Below, piece after piece: positions 61,152 through 62,566 of a DNA stretch of 62,566 bases; the stretch's first letter is position 1; every line of letters starts with the position of its first letter. The stretch spans positions 1 through 62,566 of the forward strand of contig JAEZLJ010000153.1 of NCBI GenBank assembly GCA_023415275.1, in the 5' to 3' direction. Both the position numbers and the translations under genes were made by a program. This stretch comes from Bacteroidota bacterium. Lineage in GTDB: Bacteria; Bacteroidota; Bacteroidia; Chitinophagales; Chitinophagaceae. The notes under the pieces are model-generated. The model saw nothing but the letters and a program-made list of their open reading frames with translations. It did not search any database and was not told the origin of the DNA.

Positions 61152-61250
61152 ATAGTTGACTACACGACCTTCTTTAATCCTTTGTGATCCTTTGCACCTT
61201 CGAGACTTTGTGGCTATTCTCTCTTACATTCAAAATTCTTTATTCCCGGT

Positions 61251-62375
61251 TCATTTCATCGATTTCAACACGCTTTCCCACAGCAGTTCTGCGCTTCTTT
61301 TCCAAGTAAACTTCTTTGCCACTGCCTTTCCTTTTTGGATCAACGATTTGCGAAGGTCTTCATCTTTATAGATCAGCATCAGCTTTTCGGCCATATCGGT
61401 ATGGCTGGCAGGATCGAAATATAGGGCAGCATCTTCACCAATTTCCTCCATAGCCGTATGAGCAGATGTCAGCACCGGCACTTCACATTTCATAGCTTCC
61501 ACCACCGGCACCCCAAAGCCTTCAAAAAGGGAAGGATACACCATGGCATAGGCAGAAGCCATCAACCCCTCCAGTTCTGATTGTTCCACGTATCCTGTCA
61601 GCACCACGTCTTCCCTATACTTATAGGTTTTAAGCAGCTCCAGGAATTCATCATTCTTCCAGGCCAGCCTTCCAGCCAGCATTAACTTCATCTCACTCTT
61701 TTGTCTTTTTTTAAATATTGAAAAGGCCTTTAGCAGGTTCACCAGGTTTTTCCTGGGTTGAAGAGCCCCCGCGTACAGGAAAAACTCGCTTCCACCGGAA
61801 TATTTTTCTTTAAAGACCTCCCTTTTGTCAAAAGAAAGGGGTTGAAATCCATCCTTCACCCCATTATACACCACATCGATCTTATCAGCAGGTGTTTTAT
61901 AATGACCGATAATATCCTGCTTGCTGAATTCAGAAACGGTGGCAATCGAACAGGCTTTCTTGATAAACTTAGGGGTAAAATGTTTGTAAAACCGGTAATG
62001 CGTTTTTTTATAGGCTTCCGGGTATTGCAGAAAACCCAGGTCGTGGATAACCAGGCATTGTGGAACCTTTGTGGTCAATGAGCAAAAGCCATCTGGAGAA
62101 ACAAAAACATCTGCTTTTATTTTCCGAAGCACCTGTGGGATCTTAATATCGAACCAATACTTCCATAACAGGGGGTGACGGGCCGGCGGACCCACCACCT
62201 GCAGGCTTACATTGGAAGGAAGATCGGGAAGAAAGGTAAAAGGGCGGTCCAGTATAAAATAAAACTGGTGTTCAGGGTGTTGCCTGGCCATGGTCCCAAA
62301 TATTTCTGCCGTAAAATTTCCAAATCCTTCCAAACTATCCTTTATCAGGAAGCGTGTATTAACCGCAATCACCAT
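61251..62375 (-). CDS. Glycosyltransferase, GT4 family
   Basis: A 374-residue GT-B transferase. The N-terminus IAVNTRFLIKDSLEGFGNFTAEIF with acceptor-site Gly-rich loop is followed by VIHDLGFLQYPEAYKKTHY, FLYAGALQPRKNLVNLLKAF and the nucleotide-sugar motif PSLFEGFGVPVVEAMKCEVPVLTS with E-x7-E. It acts on cell-surface polysaccharide or glycolipid, but the donor and acceptor are unknown. It is the last complete gene and is followed at the window edge by a possible new gene on the plus strand. Confidence 0.92.
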   Translation of the reverse strand: MVIAVNTRFLIKDSLEGFGNFTAEIFGTMARQHPEHQFYFILDRPFTFLPDLPSNVSLQVVGPPARHPLLWKYWFDIKIPQVLRKIKADVFVSPDGFCSLTTKVPQCLVIHDLGFLQYPEAYKKTHYRFYKHFTPKFIKKACSIATVSEFSKQDIIGHYKTPADKIDVVYNGVKDGFQPLSFDKREVFKEKYSGGSEFFLYAGALQPRKNLVNLLKAFSIFKKRQKSEMKLMLAGRLAWKNDEFLELLKTYKYREDVVLTGYVEQSELEGLMASAYAMVYPSLFEGFGVPVVEAMKCEVPVLTSAHTAMEEIGEDAALYFDPASHTDMAEKLMLIYKDEDLRKSLIQKGKAVAKKFTWKRSAELLWESVLKSMK

Positions 62376-62519
62376 AGGCCGGCAAAGGTATTCAAAGACA
62401 GGTTCTGATCAGGACCATCTCCCCGGCTTATTAATGGTTCCTGGCCGGCAAAAATCTGTCTCGTACTGAATTCACTTTTCATATTCAGACTTAATGTATG
62501 TGTTATTTAAATTTAGTAT

Positions 62520-62566
62520 ATGATTACTTCTATACGACAAGGTCGTTCTCCGATCTATGACTCTTC
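62520..62566 (+). CDS. Possible start of a gene cut by the window edge
   Basis: ATG at 62520 opens a frame of 15 codons (MITSIRQGRSPIYDSS) up to the window end. It is preceded by an AT-rich stretch (ATTTAGTAT). Evidence is position and open frame only; it may be chance. Confidence 0.3.
   Translation, partial: MITSIRQGRSPIYDS

Noticed and set aside
1..62566. tRNA, rRNA or riboswitch
   Set aside because: I looked in the gaps between genes and saw no cloverleaf, rRNA or known riboswitch core; a covariance-model scan could still find one.

Overview
The window is a chromosomal segment of a Bacteroidota bacterium, most likely family Chitinophagaceae (inference). Pointers are a SusC/SusD pair, secreted proteins with T9SS-type C-terminal sorting domains, the gliding protein GldC, an S46 dipeptidyl-peptidase, DUF6089, promoters of the TAnnTTTG type and a general lack of Shine-Dalgarno sequences. 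I found no rRNA, tRNA, CRISPR array, intact insertion sequence or prophage.

Layout. 1-1039 is the N-terminal part of a secreted GH13-like amylase. 1.1-6.1 kb holds ligA, a free-standing NUMOD4/HNH-like protein, an ABM monooxygenase, a DUF2461 protein and an SDR. 6.1-15.2 kb holds a 14-repeat propeller protein, a lipoprotein, asd with a leader-peptide attenuator, a lamin-tail-domain protein, a PfkB kinase and an outer-membrane protein. 15.3-24.7 kb is a phenylacetate (paa) degradation cluster: paaE, then after a reversed TlpA-like gene paaA-B-C-D-G-I, a VTT membrane protein, a prolyl oligopeptidase and paaY. 24.8-31.6 kb is accessory: a T9SS-sorted propeller protein, SIMPL and TPM proteins, an arsR-arsM-arsC operon with two matching operator palindromes, a decayed second copy of the T9SS gene's 3' end, and a very AT-rich gene encoding an EVE domain fused to a PD-(D/E)XK nuclease.

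31.6-48.2 kb returns to housekeeping and scattered functions: a DUF6970 lipoprotein-like protein, obg, a 125-bp imperfect palindrome, an S46 peptidase, psd, an aldehyde dehydrogenase, an ABC exporter, GNAT, alpha/beta hydrolase, an MGMT-like protein, tadA, susD-susC and sodB. 48.3-62.4 kb is a minus-strand run of core genes: rpmH-rnpA-yidD, murI, two ompH/skp, bamA, uppS, DUF6089, nadK, a CBS protein, a hydrolase, cvpA, yqeY, gldC and a glycosyltransferase.

How the parts work together. The paa genes supply the oxygenase (A, B, C, D and reductase E), isomerase (G) and thioesterases or accessory enzymes (I, Y) that open the phenylacetyl-CoA ring; the ligase and later beta-oxidation steps are not in this window. 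The ars operon senses, reduces and methylates arsenic but carries no efflux pump here. The ompH-bamA-uppS group builds the envelope. The two most notable items are the asd attenuator, whose leader peptide is made almost wholly of the amino acids derived from aspartate semialdehyde, and the EVE-nuclease gene, a likely modification-sensing defence protein sitting beside a recombination scar.
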